64,000 bases of DNA from Porpolomopsis calyptriformis (GCA_951640195.1 OX621171.1:124001-188000); one strand, 5' to 3'; counted from the stretch's first letter, positions 20,917-32,368 are shown. Notes: a model not told the origin generated them from the letters alone. Numbers and translations: made by a program.

Positions 20917-23900
20917 AAGGTTCGGACACTGCGCTCAACGTCGCGGACCATACGACTCGATGTACCATTACTCCATGCAATTTGTTTCAGACTGTTGGTA
21001 CGATCAAAAAGGGCGATTCAGGACTTACGATGGACGTTTGGATCAAAGCTTCAGACAGTGGCCGATGTGTCCCCGCCACGTGTCTAATTGATAGCGGAGC
21101 TTCTGGAAACTTTATGGACGAGAATTTCGCAACTCGTCACGAATTTACCCTTCAGGATTTGGAAACCCCAATCCCTGTACAGAATGCCGATGGGTCAGAG
21201 AACCGAGGAGGCCCGATCGTTTTTGACACAGATGTCTGGATAGAAGCTCCAGGTGGACACACTGAAAGGATCCATTTGGAAGTGACCGACCTCAGATCCA
21301 AGTTTGATATTATCCTCGGCTACCCATGGCTCAGAGCTCAAAACCCTAGTATCGACTGGGAGAGTTCAACACTGGCTCTCGGAGGCAAAGAGATTTCCCG
21401 TCGGTATTGTAGCGGTGAAGCAGAGCCCTCTGTGGTAGAATCGGTCTCGCTGGCGATAACAAGTATTTCAAAATCAGACGAGTCTAGAGCCAGCACGGTG
21501 GAGGAAGATATGCGAAAGTTTGTACCGAAGGTCTATTGGAAAGACTATGCTAGCATCTTTGCCAAGGAGTCCTTTGATTGCCTTCCACCTCATTCTGAAT
21601 TTGATCACGTCATTGATCTCAAAGATAGCTTCATACCTCAGAATGACAAGACTTATCCGATGTCCCCTCCAGAGATGGACTTCCTAGAGAAGTTTCTGGA
21701 AGAAAATGTGGCCACTGGACGAATATTCAAAGGTACCTCACCTCAAGCCGCTCCATTCTTCCTGAGCAAGAAAGCCGAAGAAGTCAACGCGAAAGGACAA
21801 GACGCTGGATATAGACCAATCGAAGACTACCGCTATCTGAACCACTTTACCGTTCCTGACCGATATCCTCTACCACTTCTCCATCAAATCGTTCAACAAC
21901 CCAAATTATGATCTGCTGCGCTATTCACAGTCGTGGATATCCGATGGGGATTTAACAACATTCGGATCAAAGAAGGCGACGAATGGAAAGCTGCTTTCAA
22001 CATGGTGATACGACTGGGCTGGGCCTGAGCCCTCCAGAAGTGCAAGTAGAGGGAATGTGGTGGTTGCATACAAAGGCTTCTTCTGTCGTTACATGTCACA
22101 TCTACTGTAACTAGTCACTATCAACATCAACACATACAAATCATGAATCGGAGTCCAAAGGACCAATGGGTCGTATCAACGGTCAAGGGACTCTATGTTC
22201 CAAGAGTGATGTTCTTTGGTCTACGGAATTCCCCAGCTACGTTCCAACGGATGATCGACACGCGATTTGCTGAAGTGTTAAAATCAGGTTGTGTTTTTAT
22301 CTATATCGATGACGTTCTCATCTGCGGAGATGATCTAGAAGAATTGCGTTACTGGACGTTCAAGACCCTTGATGTCATGAAGAAGAACAAACTCTCCTGC
22401 AAACCTGTCAAATGCCAATTCGAGAAAGAAGAGGTGATCTATCTAGGGATGACTTTGACGAAAGGTCATATTGGAACCAATCCCAAAAAGATCAAGGCCA
22501 TAGCTGAATGGCCTGAACCTCGAACCGTGAAACAACTCCAATCCTTTCTCGGAAGCGCGAATTTCTGGAGGAAATATATCAAGGACTTCTCAAAGATCGC
22601 CCAACCGCTCAACCAATTACTCCGCAAAGATACCGTATGGGAATGGACCCCCAGACGACAACACGCCTTTGACCAATTAAAACACTCCCTCACAAATGCC
22701 CCTGTCCTTGAAGTGCCGGACCAAGACCTGCCGTACTGCTTAGAGACTGACGCCTCTGGTTTTGCTTTAGGAGGAATACTGTCTCAACTGCATGAAAACA
22801 AATGGAAACCCGTAGGCTTTCATTCAAGATCTCTAACTCCCGCTGAAAAGAAATATCCGACTCACGACGCCGAGCTTCTAGCGATAATAGACTGTCTTAA
22901 AGCATGGCGACATCTTTTGGAAGGTTCGCGACACGACCTTCTGATTCATACCGATAGTCTTGCCCTCAAGTATTTCAGTACTGCTCGCGTATTATTTGGA
23001 CGACGTGCTCGTTGGTCAGAAATCCTATCAAGATACGAGTATAAAATTGAGTACATCCCAGGGAGGAAGAACAAGGCCAATGGGTTATCCAGGCGCCCGG
23101 ATTATTTCGACGAGGGTAAAGGCGAGGTGGAAGACGAGATTTTAATCGCAGATGAACATTGGATCAATTCGATCGTCAAACTTTCAGAACCGGACTTTTT
23201 CGCAAGATTACACTTCAAGCTACCAATACCGAACAAGATCTCACAGAAAATCGAGGATGCCTCACTGTTTTGGGACCAAGCCGATGGGTTGGTTCACGAT
23301 GTTGAAGGTCGAATTGTGGTGCCGGAGGAAGTATCTTTGTGCACAGACATAATACGACTGTCCCACGCCTACCCCCACGCTGGACACCCTGGCATTGAGA
23401 AGACGAAGGAGCTGGTGCTCCGAAACTTTGTTTGGGATGGCGTCTCTCAAGACGTTATCAACTACGTACGATCCTGTCCTGCTTGCCAACAAAACAAGAA
23501 TTATCCTTCGAAGCCGACAGGACTCCTACAACCTATACCCCCCGCTACCGAACCATGGACTGAGATAACCGTCGATCTCATTGTTCAACTACCTGACTCG
23601 CTTGGATACGACGCTGTGATGGTAGTCGTTGATCGTTTCACAAAACGAGCCCACTTTATTCCGACAACTTCCAATCTCTCATCAGAAGGCGCTGCCCGAC
23701 TTTTCCGTGATCATATCTGGAAACATCATGGATGGCCAAAGAAGATTATTTCTGATCGTGGAGTTCAGTTTGTATCAAAATTCACTGAAGCCCTCAATAA
23801 ACTCCTAGGAACCATTTCTGGACTATCTACTGCTTATCATCCTGAGACCGATGGTTAGACCGAACGAACGAATCAAGAACTCGAAGTCTACCTACGGTTC

Positions 23901-24626
23901 TATACCAATTTCATGCAAGACGACTGGTCCGAATGGCTGGCTTCTGCCGAATTCGCTTACAATAATCGACAACACTCCTCCACATCACAATCACCCTTCT
24001 ATTTAGAATATGGCCGTCACCCTCATTTACCGATCACAATCGAGTCCCCGAGTAATGTCCCCGCAGCAAACACCTTTCACGAACGTCTCACGCGTGCTCA
24101 GAAGAGTGCTGGTGAATCACTTTCACACGCCGCAGAATCAATGAAGAAATATGCCGACCGAAAATGGAAACTCTCTCCCTCCTTCAAAATCGGAGATTTG
24201 GTTTGGTTGGACACCAAGAACATCAAGACGACTCGACCTGCCAAGAAATTGGATAACCGAAGAACTGGACCATTCAAGATCCTGAAACAAATATCGGATC
24301 TTGCGTATCTTATCGATATCCCCGGAACCTGGAAACTCCACCCAGTTTTTCACGTATCACTCCTGAGACCAAATGTCGAAGATAAGTTGCTCCACCCTGA
24401 TATTACTGATACATCTTGACCTCCACCAGATCTGATCGAGAATGAAGAAGAATACGAAGTTGAATCTATTCTTCAACACTCCGGAGCTCAACGCCGACGA
24501 AAGTATTTGGTCAAATGGAAAGGTTATCCAATCGAAGAAGCTACTTGGGAAGAACGATCGAACGTCTTACGACACGCTAAAGAAATTGTGAAGACTTACG
24601 AAGACTCAATTCAAACGACGACTTGA
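20913..24626 (+). pseudogene. pol: Gypsy-D pol: protease, RT, RNase H, integrase, chromodomain
   Basis: Protease has an intact active site (LIDSGASGNF). RT has intact YIDD (FIYIDDVLICGDD), RNase H keeps ETDAS, and the integrase has H2C2 (CPACQQNK) and the D, D, E residues (ITVDLIV, ISDRGVQF, TERTNQELE). A GPF-type motif (RRTGPFKIL) is followed by a C-terminal chromodomain (YLVKWKGYPIEEATWEE). Defects: TGA at 21909, the 173-bp insertion at 22006, TAG at 23857 and TGA at 24418. F and H show the coding alternatives at these positions. Of the large pols here, this one needs the fewest changes from the family pattern. Confidence 0.9.
22006..22178. mobile_element. 173-bp LTR-like mini-insertion in Gypsy-D RT
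   Basis: The ends are the perfect inverted repeats TGATACGAC and GTCGTATCA. Flanks are ATGG (22002-22005) and ACGG (22179-22182), a 4-bp duplication with one CpG change. It has TG...CA ends but no coding capacity, so it is a small solo LTR or TRIM-like unit. Its terminus matches the first bases of the Gypsy-C LTR. Confidence 0.7.
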
Positions 24627-24795
24627 CTCATTTGTCATCATTTCAGCTGTCCATTTTTGAATTCTATTTTTAGGTCGAGTAGGCGTTTATAAACTCAGAA
24701 TCGTCGATACGATTCCATCCAGTCTTTCCCCACTTTTGACGAACCTACCCAATACCATTGTTCCTAACACTAACATCGCTGAATCATCGTTCATA

Positions 24796-25533
24796 ATGCC
24801 CGCCACTCGATCTCCCTCTCCTCAAGTTGCCATCAGACGCGCTGGACGAATCCCCTCGTCCGCCGCCATCCGTTCCCCTACCCCCGGTCCCTCCACCTCT
24901 TCCTCCTCCACTCGACAACTACGTCGACAAGCTCGCGCGCACGCAGAAGACTTCTTCAAGGAATACCCTACGGAGACTCCTCCTCCTGAAGATCCCGCCG
25001 TCACCATCTCGCGCCTCACGGTTCACAGTAATAGCGTCAGCAACTGGAACCGAGAACTTCGACAAGAGCGCGATGTCTTGAAAGCCAAGCTCAAAGCATC
25101 AGAGAGGAGTGCCCTATATTGGAAGAACCGCTGGGACGAAAGTGAGCTCAAAGTTTGGGAGCTCCAATGACAGAAGAAGCATACATGGGTCGATTGCTAC
25201 GACGTCACCACCCGCGCCATCATCGTCAAGCTCGTAGAGGAGAGTCGTCAAGCTGAACAACTCTCCCGAGAAGATTTTCTCCGAGCTCAGCAAGACCTTG
25301 CGACGACAGAGACCATAATCAATTACAGTGCGTCAGTCGAGTACCCCATCAACCTCGACTTAGAATACCCGGACGACGACGACGTCAAGACAATCCGAGC
25401 CCCTTCCCCCATCGAAGCGGCTTCGAAAGCTGTCCCCATCGCTTCCCTCTCAGTGGTCATCGAGGCCCCCACTGGTGAGGAAATCCAGACTCAGGCCTTA
25501 GAGGACGAAACGCCCGACACCGCCCAGATTTGA
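24796..25533 (+). pseudogene. Gypsy-D third ORF (sense strand), coiled-coil protein of unknown function
   Basis: ATG 24796 (MPATRSPSPQVAIRRAG) to TGA 25531-25533, with one internal TGA at 25168-25170. It lies between pol and the 3' LTR in the sense direction. The Ser/Pro/Thr-rich basic N-terminus is followed by a predicted coiled coil (WNRELRQERDVLKAKLKASE), a conserved core (CYDVTTRAIIVKLVEES) and an acidic tail with DLDLEYPDD. The Gypsy-F copy is closely similar at protein level and the same DNA length (738 bp). No known domain is recognised; it has no signal peptide or membrane segment, so it is not env-like. How it is translated after pol is unknown. Confidence 0.75.
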
Positions 25534-25567
25534 AATTCGGGTCGAATTTCCCGAAAAACGAGGTGTA

Positions 25568-25990
25568 TGTCACGGACGTAAATTTTCATTTCCTCTCTAT
25601 GATCAGTTATTACTGCTTAGTCGGACAGGTCTTATCTCTACTTGGGATTCCCCAGGGATTCCCCACAATTCCGTATCTTTTCATATACCCGAGATAGGAC
25701 ACATTTCATTTCCGACAATCATGTTTCGTCTCTTCACATGCTCCAAGTCCTTTATCATGTTTATCTTTACTCGTCGCATGTAGTCCTCATGTACTCTTCA
25801 TGTACTCCTCGTGTTTATACTGACTCATCCGCAGTAGCGTAGTTAGTATATAAACCCCTAGTTAGTCATACTCAGACTTTAAGTCTGATTCCTCGTTAGC
25901 AACCCAATAACTAGGACTTGAGACATTATCATCGTCTTGGGACAGAGCTCTCCGAAGTAAAACCATCTCATCGATAACCAGTTTATAACA
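25568..25990 (+). repeat. Gypsy-D 3' LTR
   Basis: 423 bp, preceded by GAAAAACGAGGTGTA (polypurine-like). It carries the same TGACTCA (25821-25827) and TATATAAA (25847-25854) as the 5' copy. Differences from the 5' LTR include CpG transitions near the start. Confidence 0.93.
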
Positions 25991-26882
25991 ATCCCAAATT
26001 TCAAATGCTTCATTTGGAAACAGCGAAATCGATTGGCAAATGGATCTTTGAGGATATAATCTGTCGCTGGGGCTCTCTTCGAGAAATCATCATGGACAAT
26101 GGAACAGCCTTCTTAGGAGCTGTAGATCACCTCGCCAAGCGCTATTGGATCAACCACATTTGCATCAGCAGATACAACTCTTGCGCAAATGGGATAGTCA
26201 AACAATCTCACTTCGACGTATGACAATTGCTATTCAAAGCTGTCGATGGCGATCAGAAGCAATGGTCAATCAGAGCCTACTCTGTATTTTGGGCTGAGCA
26301 TATCACTACCCAAAAGCGATTGGGATGCTCACCCTACTTCGCTATCACTGGATCTCAGCCATTGCTACCTTTAGATATTTCCAAAGTGACATATCTCCTT
26401 CCCGCTCCAGATTCGGTTCTCTCAATGACTGATCTAATTTCACAATGCACGATTGCTGTACAGAAATGAGATGCTGACTTAGAGCAACTTCAATCGAAGG
26501 TTCCACTGCTCACCTACAGTCCGCTGTTCGATTCGAGAAAAGACATGAGAAAACCATTTGCAACTACAACTTCAAAACTGGCAATCTCATACTCATTTGG
26601 AACACGAAAATCGAGAAGTCTCTCAATCGGAAGATGCATCCTCAATACCTAGGACCCCTAGTCATTATATCCCGAAACCTAGGAAAAGCTTATATCATCA
26701 CAGAACTTGACGGATCCATCTTACATCACCCAATTGCTGCATTTAGAGTCATCCCATACTTCGCCCAAAGATCGATCGCAATTCCCAAATGATTCCTTGA
26801 TATATTGACTTCACGACTTAGAGAGATGGAACATTCGCTAGCTAGCAAACCACTTGACAGTGTTGCGATTGAGGACTTGTAA
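25991..26882 (+). pseudogene. pol: Gypsy-C pol, part 2 (integrase core and tail)
   Basis: Resumes exactly where part 1 stops once Gypsy-D and one ATCCC are removed. It includes CRWGSLREIIMDNGTAF (second catalytic Asp) and CANGIVKQSHF, where Gypsy-A has ANGLIERPH, so the catalytic Glu reads Lys. The tail contains ELDGSILHHPIAAFRVIPYF, matching the Gypsy-A C-terminus. Stops at about 26221 and 26467 and a frameshift near 26500-26550 break it. Confidence 0.8.
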
Positions 26883-27010
26883 CCTGCCGTAATGAAACTC
26901 TATGCAATCTTTTTCATTTCAAGTCTTTCTTTCATTTTTTTAGAAACAAAAATACAATTTTTTAGAGGAGAAGACTAGAGGCTACAAAATTATACAAGAC
27001 AAAGTAAAAT

Positions 27011-28601
27011 CTACAATTGGTCTAAGACCATTTCCTCTTCCTTTTCTTCCAACCCCCTGTATATCTCTTTGAGAATGACAATCCGCGCCTTTACATGCGC
27101 TTTCTCCTCCATGATTGCCGCCAACACCTCTCGCGATTTCTCTTCATTGGCCGCCTTCACCTTCACCTTCCCTTTCTGACCCACAATCAGCCACATTGTT
27201 TCCTTCAAACTCTCGCCTGCTGTCTCCTCCTCGAAAGGTGGCATCTCATTGATATAGACTACCAGACCTATAGAGAGAGAAGATTAGAAAAGAAAAAGAA
27301 TTTACTTATGAGACACAGCCCTTGCCAATTTCCGAACCCCCTTCAATGATTCTCCCGCCATCGCTGATTTCTGAACCCCCTTCGATGATTCTCCTGCCAT
27401 CGCCGACTTGTTCGCACCCTTCAACTCTGCCTTGGGCTGCAGTTTGTACTTCTTCCCCAGATGAGTCTCCCCCTTCCATGCTTATCCATTACGCACTTGG
27501 CGCATAACGGATCGGCAGGGTCGATTTCACATTCTGCACTGACCTTTTTGCAAAAATCACACTGCAAAATAAAGAAGTCCATTAGTAAAACAAAAATAAA
27601 AAAATAGAAAAAGAGAAACTTACTTTGCCCTCAACCAGGCGCAAAGTTTCCTCTATCGCCTTTCTCTTGTAGTACTCCCACATCATCATCACCAGAAGGG
27701 AATGTCCCTTCTCCACTATCCTCTCCTGATACGCCACCTTCTACCTCTCGACCTCATCTTCTGCAGTTAGCAATTGCGCTACTGCCACCAACTCTTCTTC
27801 ACCATCCAGGGGCTAATGCCCATCCTCTGTTATCTCCGTCATCGCCCCCGTCATGTCTGGCATGTCTGCTGACACCTCCGCTGCCTTTGTTCCACCTTCA
27901 CCTGCTGCCTTTTCTGTCTCTCGACAGAACTCCTCCTTGTCGATCTTTCCATCCATAAGTAACTGGAGGAGCGTCTCATAGGCTTCCTCTACCTGCTTCT
28001 GGCCCTCCGCATCCTGTTCCTCCCATACCTCTCACTCCTGCTTCTCTCGCACCTCCTGTTCCACCCTCTCAACCCACTCATGCTCCTCTCGCTTCTCTCA
28101 TTCTTCGCGCTCTGCTCACTCTCATTCCTCTCATTCCTCGCGCTCGACCCTCTCTTGTTCCTCCCATGCAGAGGCCTCTGCCCTCTCCCTCGCCTCACGT
28201 TCTTCTTCTGCCCTTCATTCCCACTTGACCCTCTCCACCTCCGCTTTCTCCTTGACCTCTCGATGCACCACCTCTGCTAATCTTGGCATTAGCAGCTCCC
28301 CAGCCCACCCCAACCATTCCCATTCTTCAAAAACATTGAAAGTCTTGTGGGCCTCCTTTTGCCATGCGACGACTTTGTCGTCCATCAAGGTTTCTTGCAG
28401 GGCCTTCACAACCTGATTATACGCAATCTAAGAGATAGATTAGTGAAAGAAAATGATTAGAAAAACAAAAAAACTTACCAGCAATTTGCAAAATTGTTGC
28501 CCCCAGACTTTATAGTCTTCAGGTTCGGCAACTCCATCCAGGAGCGACCTCATCTGGTCACAAATCTTCTATTTCGCGATGGTTATCATGTTCTTTGACA
28601 T
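27011..28601 (-). pseudogene. Antisense accessory gene of Gypsy-C: coiled-coil Zn2Cys6-like protein
   Basis: Minus-strand spliced gene between pol and the 3' LTR. Exon 1 is 28601-28479 (ATG, MSKNMITIAK), intron 28428-28478; exon 2 is 28427-27624, intron 27562-27623; exon 3 starts at 27561; a last exon near 27270-27011 ends in a charged helix (LEEKEEEMVLDQL). Exon 2 is a Glu/Arg-rich coiled coil with clustered TGA codons replacing Arg. Exon 3 opens, at the same exon border and phase as in Gypsy-A, with C-x2-C-x6-C-x8-C-x2-C (CDFCKKVSAEC...CAKC); the sixth Cys is not at the expected place. A 33-bp tandem duplication lies near 27332-27400. The gene is inactive, but its architecture matches the Gypsy-A gene. 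Confidence 0.7.
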
Positions 28602-28767
28602 TTTTGAGTGACTTGATGCGGATTCTTGACATCGTGGTATACAATTTAAAGATGGTTGTATCTGAAGATGAATGTGACACACTTGTCACACTTATAAACA
28701 TGCCTCGGCAATTACCAGCAAATCACATGATTGACTGAGGACAGTCAACATTTCAGTGAGGAGGAGA

Positions 28768-29377
28768 TGATACGACCCCTCTATCCTCTGAGCACCATAT
28801 ATTCAACTATATGAATACTAGACACCTATCAAGTCCTTCAAATATGAACTCAAACCCTCCAAATGCCCCTGAAAGCTCCCAAACGTCCTGAATGAGTTCA
28901 AGATTCATTAAACTCTCTGAACGCAATCAAAGCTTTCCAAATGCGAATGAAAGTTTGTATATCAAAGGGAAGACACTATTCAAAGGTATCAGTTCTCTTC
29001 TATTTCTCCCTTTTCATTTGACTTCTTCATTCCCATTCACTACTTTCCCCTTAGATTATTAGAGAGGCTCCCCTTTTATCATACACATTCAAAGGGATCC
29101 TTGTACTAGAAGATATATATACTGTATGTTGTAGCTAGTGATCCAACAAGTTAGATATTTGCTTCTCTCTTGCTCTTAAGTCTAGACCCCCCCTAAGACT
29201 CCTCCTCGACTCCCCCTTCCACCCTTCCAATCCTTCCGATTCCCCAATTGATCACATTTGTGAATGATCAAAGACTTCCTTTCCATGATCATTGATCATA
29301 GACTGTGTCAAGACTCTTTATAGTCATCCTTGCACCTTGTTCTGTGTTCAGTTCTCATACATGAAGCAGACGTATCA
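28768..29377 (+). repeat. Gypsy-C 3' LTR
   Basis: 610 bp with the 7-bp inverted ends TGATACG and CGTATCA, preceded by the purine tract GAGGAGGAGA. It faces an inverted copy at 29703-30306. Confidence 0.8.
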
Positions 29378-29702
29378 TTGGGGACAATGTCTTTCCAATC
29401 GTGATCCTTCTTCTGAGTCTCAGTAGCTTTGATTGCAAGCTGTTGTGATTTGGTGGTCATCAACCTGATCTAGATGGTGGGAGCAAGATCAATCATGAGC
29501 AAATGATCATTGTCTTCCAGAGTAAGGTTGTTGATGTCAAAGGGGCTGACAGAAGGGTGACAATTGGATGGGCATCAATTGAAGTTGAGAGTACTGGCCT
29601 TCCAGTCTACAGAAGGGTTATGGGTCTTGAGCCAATTGTGTCTGAGGAAGATTTGTCCTTTGCCAAGGTTGGTGATGCTAAAATTGATCTATTCTATGTG
29701 AT
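29378..29702 (-). pseudogene. Gypsy protease/RT-linker fragment between two inverted LTRs
   Basis: The minus strand encodes a Gypsy-B-like protease C-terminus and RT leader (INFSITNLGKGQIFLRHNWL aligns with INFSVMNLGKSQIFLRHDWL of Gypsy-B), then KKDHDWKDIVPN. There are in-frame stops at both ends. It is a remnant of a third Gypsy-B-type copy into which both LTRs appear to have inserted. Confidence 0.7.
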
Positions 29703-30306
29703 TGATATGTCTGCTTCATGTATGAGAACTGAACACAGAACAAGGTGCAAGGATGACTATAAAGAGTCTCGACACAGTCTATGATTGATGATTGTGGAAA
29801 GGAAGTCTTTGATCATTCACGAACGTGATCAATTGGGGGATTGGAAGAATTGGAAGATCGAAAGAGGAAGTTGAGAGGAAGTCTTAGAAGATCTAGACTT
29901 GAGAGCAAGAGAGAAGTGAATATCTAACTTGTTGAATCACTAGCTACAACATACAGTATATATATCTTCTAGTACAAGGATCCCTTTGAATGTATATGAT
30001 AAAAGGGGAGCCTCTCTAATAATCTAAGGGGAAAGTAGTAAATGAAGAAGTCAAATGAAAAGGGAGAATTAGAAGAGAGATGATGCCTTTGAAAAGTGTC
30101 TTCCCTTTGATATACAAACTTTCATTTGTGTTTGGAAAGCTTTGATTGTGTTCGGAGAGTTTGATGATTCTTGAACTCATTCGGAACATTTGGGAGCTAT
30201 CGGGTGCATTTGAAGGGTTCATGTTCATTTTCGAAGGACTTGATAGGCATCTAGTATTTGTATAGTTGAATATACAGTGGTCAGGGGACAGAGGGGTCAT
30301 ATCAAT
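29703..30306 (-). repeat. Second copy of the Gypsy-C-type LTR, inverted
   Basis: 604 bp, TGATATG...CATATCA on the minus strand, similar over its full length to 28768-29377. No gag or PBS follows it inwards, so it is a solo LTR or the end of another element. Confidence 0.75.
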
Positions 30307-31298
30307 GTCCCACAAAGTTGAGTGCTGGCCATGGAGATGAAAGGGAAGAGAGTGATAATCAGTACAGCCTTGAGGTGTTCTTTATCAAATACCCATAGTC
30401 AAAAAATAAAATGCATTTTTTCAGTTACTTTACCAACTTGTCCTTATCACTGTCTAGACAAAATACCACCATCTATATTACTTCACACCTATCCTTGGAT
30501 TCCACTCCAACTCTCCAGTTCCTCAACCTTGCCCTCCACTCTCTGATTTGAATCAAACTATTCCATCAATAGTGCAACCCTTGCCACTCTCTCCACATGT
30601 GTATCATGCTCCCTCTTCACCTCCTCATACTTCTCCTATGGTCCATCTTTTTCTCCTACCTACTTCCACCCCACCAAGCTCAACTAGTCCATTGGTAATA
30701 CATTGTCGCGGTACTGGGGGCATGCTGTTGTACTGCTGAAGTGGGGAAAAGATATTGGAGCACTAGTTGGAGGAGCAGTGAGAGGTGGCTTGCTGTATCT
30801 GCTAGACAATGTATGTGATTGGACCTGCAATTTGTATTTTGAGAGAATGGCTGGCCAAGCTGTCTTCCCATGTTGACTGCTAGACTTGATAATCCTTTGA
30901 AGCAATTTTGATAATTTGCACCACCTTGAATTTCAGAGACTTGAGCTGAATGATTGGCAGATGGCAGTGGTATCAGACTGATACACAGTTTCTCTGTGGA
31001 AGCGAGTAGGAACTAAAGAGGAAGGTGATGAGCCAGTTTATTTACCTATGGCATTCGTCAAGGTCTACCCTTTGCAAAATGAGCTTTGTCAGGGCTAACC
31101 CATATGAAATCCATTTTATCCATTGCACAATCTTTCCTCTGCCATTCATTATACTGATAGTCCCTCCAGTCTCCACATTTTGCAGAATCAGTACAACATG
31201 GAGGTTATAACTATGGTGTCCATGATGGGTGGATATGTGGAAACACAGAGGACATCTACAAAGCTAAATTGGGGGTAGAAAGAGCAAGGTTTCATCAA
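30307..31298. other. Unassigned stretch, possible plus-strand exons
   Basis: No recognised domain. The plus strand has several open segments (for example GHAVVLLKWGKDIGALVGGA near 30718 and GGYNYGVHDGWICGNTED near 31203) that read like exons, but starts, splice sites and family could not be established. Confidence 0.3.
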
Positions 31299-31900
31299 TC
31301 ATCTGTTGGGCTCATCAGAAGTGTGAAGGTTGAGGAACAGTGACTGGGGTTGTGGTGAAAATTCAGGTATCTGCTCAACTAGCTCGTCAAGGGGAAATAG
31401 ATCTATCCAGTGAGCCATAGGCTCTGGTGGGACCTCTGGAATGAGACTGTTCATTGACTGGGAGCTGTGCAAATACAGTGTGGTCCTGTCATGAGACTGA
31501 GGAGAATTTTCAGGAGAGCACATATCAGGGGATGGTAGAGGAACATTGATTGATACAGTATTCACACCATGTGGTGTCACTGGCATTTTCTGTGATGCAG
31601 CTGGGGATACTGTCATTTTCAGCATAACAGGGGGGTGAAGGTCTAGAAACAGTGATTCCAGTTGCAGTGAATGCTCAGGTATTGGCCCCACTATCTCATT
31701 GAGGGGATATAGGCCTATCCAGTGAGCTATAGGCTCAGGTGGTACCTCTGGGATGAGACTGTTCATTGGCTGGGAACTGTCTAAATACAGTGTGGTCCTG
31801 TCATGAGACTAAGGGGCATTGTCAAGAGAGCAAACAGTGGGAGCTGGTGGAGGAGGAACATTGATTGATGTGGTATTTACTCCATGTGGTTCCACAGGTG
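31299..31900. repeat. 312-bp tandem repeat, two copies
   Basis: Landmarks recur exactly 312 bp apart (ATGAGACTGT at 31441 and 31753; CCTGTCATGAGACT at 31485 and about 31797). 312 is a multiple of three, so the coding tail is duplicated in frame. Confidence 0.8.
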
Positions 31901-32068
31901 TTTGCCATGGCATGGCTGGGGATATCATTGGTTGGGGTGTGTCAGGGGTGTGAAGGTCTTTGTCATGCCCATTGTCAGCTGCATATGAATGGGGTGTTCA
32001 ACCCTTCGAGTCTGCATGTATATCAGCCCAAGCATGCAGCAGTGTTACAACAGCATCATGCCTGTTCT

Positions 32069-32368
32069 TCATCAGCAAATTCACATCCTCTTTTTTGAGC
32101 CCTTTTCCCCCTTGTACAACAATGAAAAGGAGTAAAAAGGAGCAAAAAGGGTAAAACTTGAAAAGTAGATCCACCTTTTATAAGACCAGTCTACTTACTT
32201 ATAAAACTGTCCACCTACTTATAAAACTGATAGAAAAGTTAAAAATAAAAGTAAATATAAGTTCACTAAAGAAGCTGAAAACTTTGAAAAAAGGGTAGAA
32301 AAAGGCCAAGTTCATTTGAAAAAGGCCAAGTTCACTGAAAAAGGCCAAGTTCATGTGAATTTGCTGAT
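32069..32368. repeat. AT-rich insert with 17-bp inverted ends and two minisatellites
   Basis: CATCAGCAAATTCACAT (32069) and its reverse complement (about 32352) bound about 265 bp of non-ankyrin DNA. Inside are three copies of an ACTTATAAAACTG-like unit (about 32180-32230) and three of AAAAAGGCCAAGTTCA (about 32286-32350). Confidence 0.5.

Larger units (their letters stand above)
18945..25990 (+). mobile_element. Gypsy-D: complete chromodomain LTR retrotransposon
   Basis: LTRs are 18945-19356 (412 bp) and 25568-25990 (423 bp; the 11-bp excess is a local GGGATTCCCCA duplication). Both end TGTCAC...TAACA, and the flank is a perfect 5-bp duplication ATCCC. It is inserted in the Gypsy-C integrase. 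Internal order: self-priming PBS, gag, GGGTTTT frameshift site, pol with chromodomain, then a third ORF (24796-25533). A few CGA-to-TGA stops and a 173-bp insertion break it. Relative to F and H it is moderately well preserved. Confidence 0.95.
16025..29377 (+). mobile_element. Gypsy-C: old, multiply interrupted LTR element related to Gypsy-A
   Basis: Plus-strand pol fragments (16025-18944 and 25991-26882) closely follow the Gypsy-A pol in order and motif. An antisense accessory gene (27011-28601) follows, then the tract GAGGAGGAGA and a 610-bp LTR (28768-29377). Gag and protease are absent because Gypsy-B occupies the left side. Gypsy-D and a MITE sit inside. Numerous stops show that this is the oldest layer of the nest. 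Confidence 0.8.

Noticed and set aside
24796..25533. Envelope-like gene of Gypsy-D
   Set aside because: No signal peptide, no transmembrane segment and no glycoprotein-like cysteines; it is a soluble coiled-coil type.
28768..30306. Terminal inverted repeats of one DNA transposon
   Set aside because: Each arm has its own TG...CA ends, one has a polypurine tract before it, and the middle is a Gypsy pol fragment, so the arms are two LTRs.
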